NCBI GenBank assembly: GCA_001771975.1
Contig: MERE01000088.1
Span: 1-6,572, forward strand
Length of the DNA stretch: 6,572 nucleotides
From: Betaproteobacteria bacterium RIFCSPLOWO2_02_FULL_68_150
Lineage (GTDB): Bacteria; Pseudomonadota; Gammaproteobacteria; Burkholderiales; SG8-39
Direction of reading: 5' to 3'
Shown: in pieces, positions 5,750-6,572 of the stretch
Position numbering within the stretch: the stretch's first letter is position 1
Layout: each line of letters begins with the position of its first letter
The notes under the pieces: generated by a model
Seen by the model: only the letters and a program-made list of their open reading frames with translations
Told to the model about the DNA's origin: nothing
The model's database searches: none
Made by a program: the position numbers and the translations under genes

Positions 5750-6572
5750 TCGCAAATTCGGCATCGAAACGCTTTGCCTGCACGCCGGCCAGATCCCCGA
5801 TCCGGCCACCGGCGCGCGCGCGGCGCCGATCTACCAGACCACCTCGTTCGTGTTCGACTCCGCGGATCACGCGGCGAGTCTCTTTAACCTGCAGACCTTC
5901 GGCAACGTCTATTCGCGCATCTCGAACCCTACCGTGGCGGTATTCGAGGAGCGCATGGCGGCGCTCGAGAACGGCCGCGCGGCGCTCGCCTGCGCCACCG
6001 GCCAGGCGGCCGAATTCACGGCCCTGCTCACCCTCGTCAAGGGCGGCGACCACATCGTTTCCGCCGCCACGCTCTACGGTGGCACGCACACGCTGCTCGG
6101 CGTGAACCTCGCCAAGCTCGGAGTGGAGACGACTTTCGTCGACCCGGATGTGCCGGAGAACTTCCGCCGCGCCATCCGGCCGAACACGAAGCTGCTCTAC
6201 GCCGAGACGCTCGGCAACCCGCTCATCAACATCGTCGACATCGAGGCGCTCGCCGGCATCGCGCGCGAAGCCGGCGTGCCGCTGGTGCTCGACAACACGG
6301 TGCCCACGCCGTACCTGTGCCGCCCGCTCGACTGGGGCGCGGACATCGTGGTGCATTCCGCCACCAAGTACCTCGGCGGCCATGGCACCACGATGGGCGG
6401 CGTGATCGTGGAATCCGGCCGCTTCGATTGGGGCAACGGCAAGTTTCCGGAGTTCACGCAGCCCTCGCCCGGCTATCACGGCGTGATCTTCCACGAGACC
6501 TTCGGCGATTTCGGCTTCACCATGAAGGCGCGCATGGAGATCATGCGCACCTTCGGCCCGGCGCTTTCGCCG
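5742..6572 (+). CDS. metY: O-acetylhomoserine sulfhydrylase (aminocarboxypropyltransferase), 3' end cut by window edge
   Basis: These are the first 277 codons of an enzyme usually about 430 residues long. The frame is still open at the right edge. It is a PLP-dependent enzyme of the Cys/Met metabolism family, which converts O-acetyl-L-homoserine and sulfide to homocysteine and acetate (or uses methanethiol to give methionine) in the cytosol. Visible residues are Y58 and R60 in NVYSRISNPT (phosphate contact from the neighbouring subunit), CATGQAAEF (84-92, PLP phosphate loop), Y112 (ring stacking), D184 in VLDNT (pyridine nitrogen) and K209 in SATKYLGG (Schiff base). The KFGIETLCLHAGQ start and HGTTMGGVIVESGRFDW (214-230) favour the MetY subgroup over cystathionine gamma-synthase or lyase. 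The start overlaps the preceding gene by 8 bases and has its own -10 candidate. There is no functional link to the ATP-grasp module beyond position. Confidence 0.93.
   Translation, partial: MADRKFGIETLCLHAGQIPDPATGARAAPIYQTTSFVFDSADHAASLFNLQTFGNVYSRISNPTVAVFEERMAALENGRAALACATGQAAEFTALLTLVKGGDHIVSAATLYGGTHTLLGVNLAKLGVETTFVDPDVPENFRRAIRPNTKLLYAETLGNPLINIVDIEALAGIAREAGVPLVLDNTVPTPYLCRPLDWGADIVVHSATKYLGGHGTTMGGVIVESGRFDWGNGKFPEFTQPSPGYHGVIFHETFGDFGFTMKARMEIMRTFGPALSP

Noticed and set aside
5703..6494. A 263-codon minus-strand frame opposite metY
   Set aside because: The plus strand encodes an unmistakable PLP enzyme with its Schiff-base lysine; the minus-strand product is compositionally biased and unrecognised.
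1..6572. Mobile element, CRISPR array, tRNA/rRNA or phage remnant
   Set aside because: No transposase or integrase motifs, terminal inverted repeats, regularly spaced repeats or structural RNA sequences were seen. The genes share strand and a similar base composition throughout.

Overview
The window is a densely coding stretch of a GC-rich bacterial chromosome. All six genes lie on the + strand, with very short gaps or overlaps between them. Codons end mostly in G or C. A fused circularly permuted ATP-grasp/alpha-E protein next to a transglutaminase-like protein, plus an O-acetylhomoserine sulfhydrylase, suggests a proteobacterium, most likely a betaproteobacterium. That placement rests on gene content and style; no marker gene is present to confirm it. 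There is no RNA gene, CRISPR array, insertion sequence or gene-free stretch over 300 bases.

The left third (1-2312) holds three genes with a redox flavour, separated by 39 and 26 bases: a RibD-C/dihydrofolate-reductase-like protein cut by the left edge, a three-domain iron-sulfur protein (CDGSH, then a YjdI-like Fer4_19 domain, then a second CDGSH), and an aldo/keto reductase with an intact catalytic tetrad. They may be cotranscribed, but nothing in the sequence ties them to one pathway.

A 51-base gap (2313-2363) carries a weak hairpin with a T run and a plausible sigma70 promoter. That promoter would start transcription only a few bases before the next ATG. It drives the central module (2364-5749): an 825-residue protein with an N-terminal circularly permuted ATP-grasp and a C-terminal alpha-E domain, followed with a 1-base TGATG overlap by a transglutaminase-like cysteine protease/amidase with an intact Cys-His-Asp triad. 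This pair belongs to a widespread gene neighbourhood, predicted from comparative genomics to make or cleave peptide/amide bonds. As far as I know, its substrate and product are not established. It is the most interesting system here.

The last gene (5742 to the right edge) is the first 277 codons of a PLP enzyme of direct-sulfhydrylation methionine synthesis (MetY). It overlaps the transglutaminase-like gene by 8 bases, yet it has its own good -10 element inside that gene's end, again very close to the ATG. So it may be transcribed separately and translated from a nearly leaderless message.
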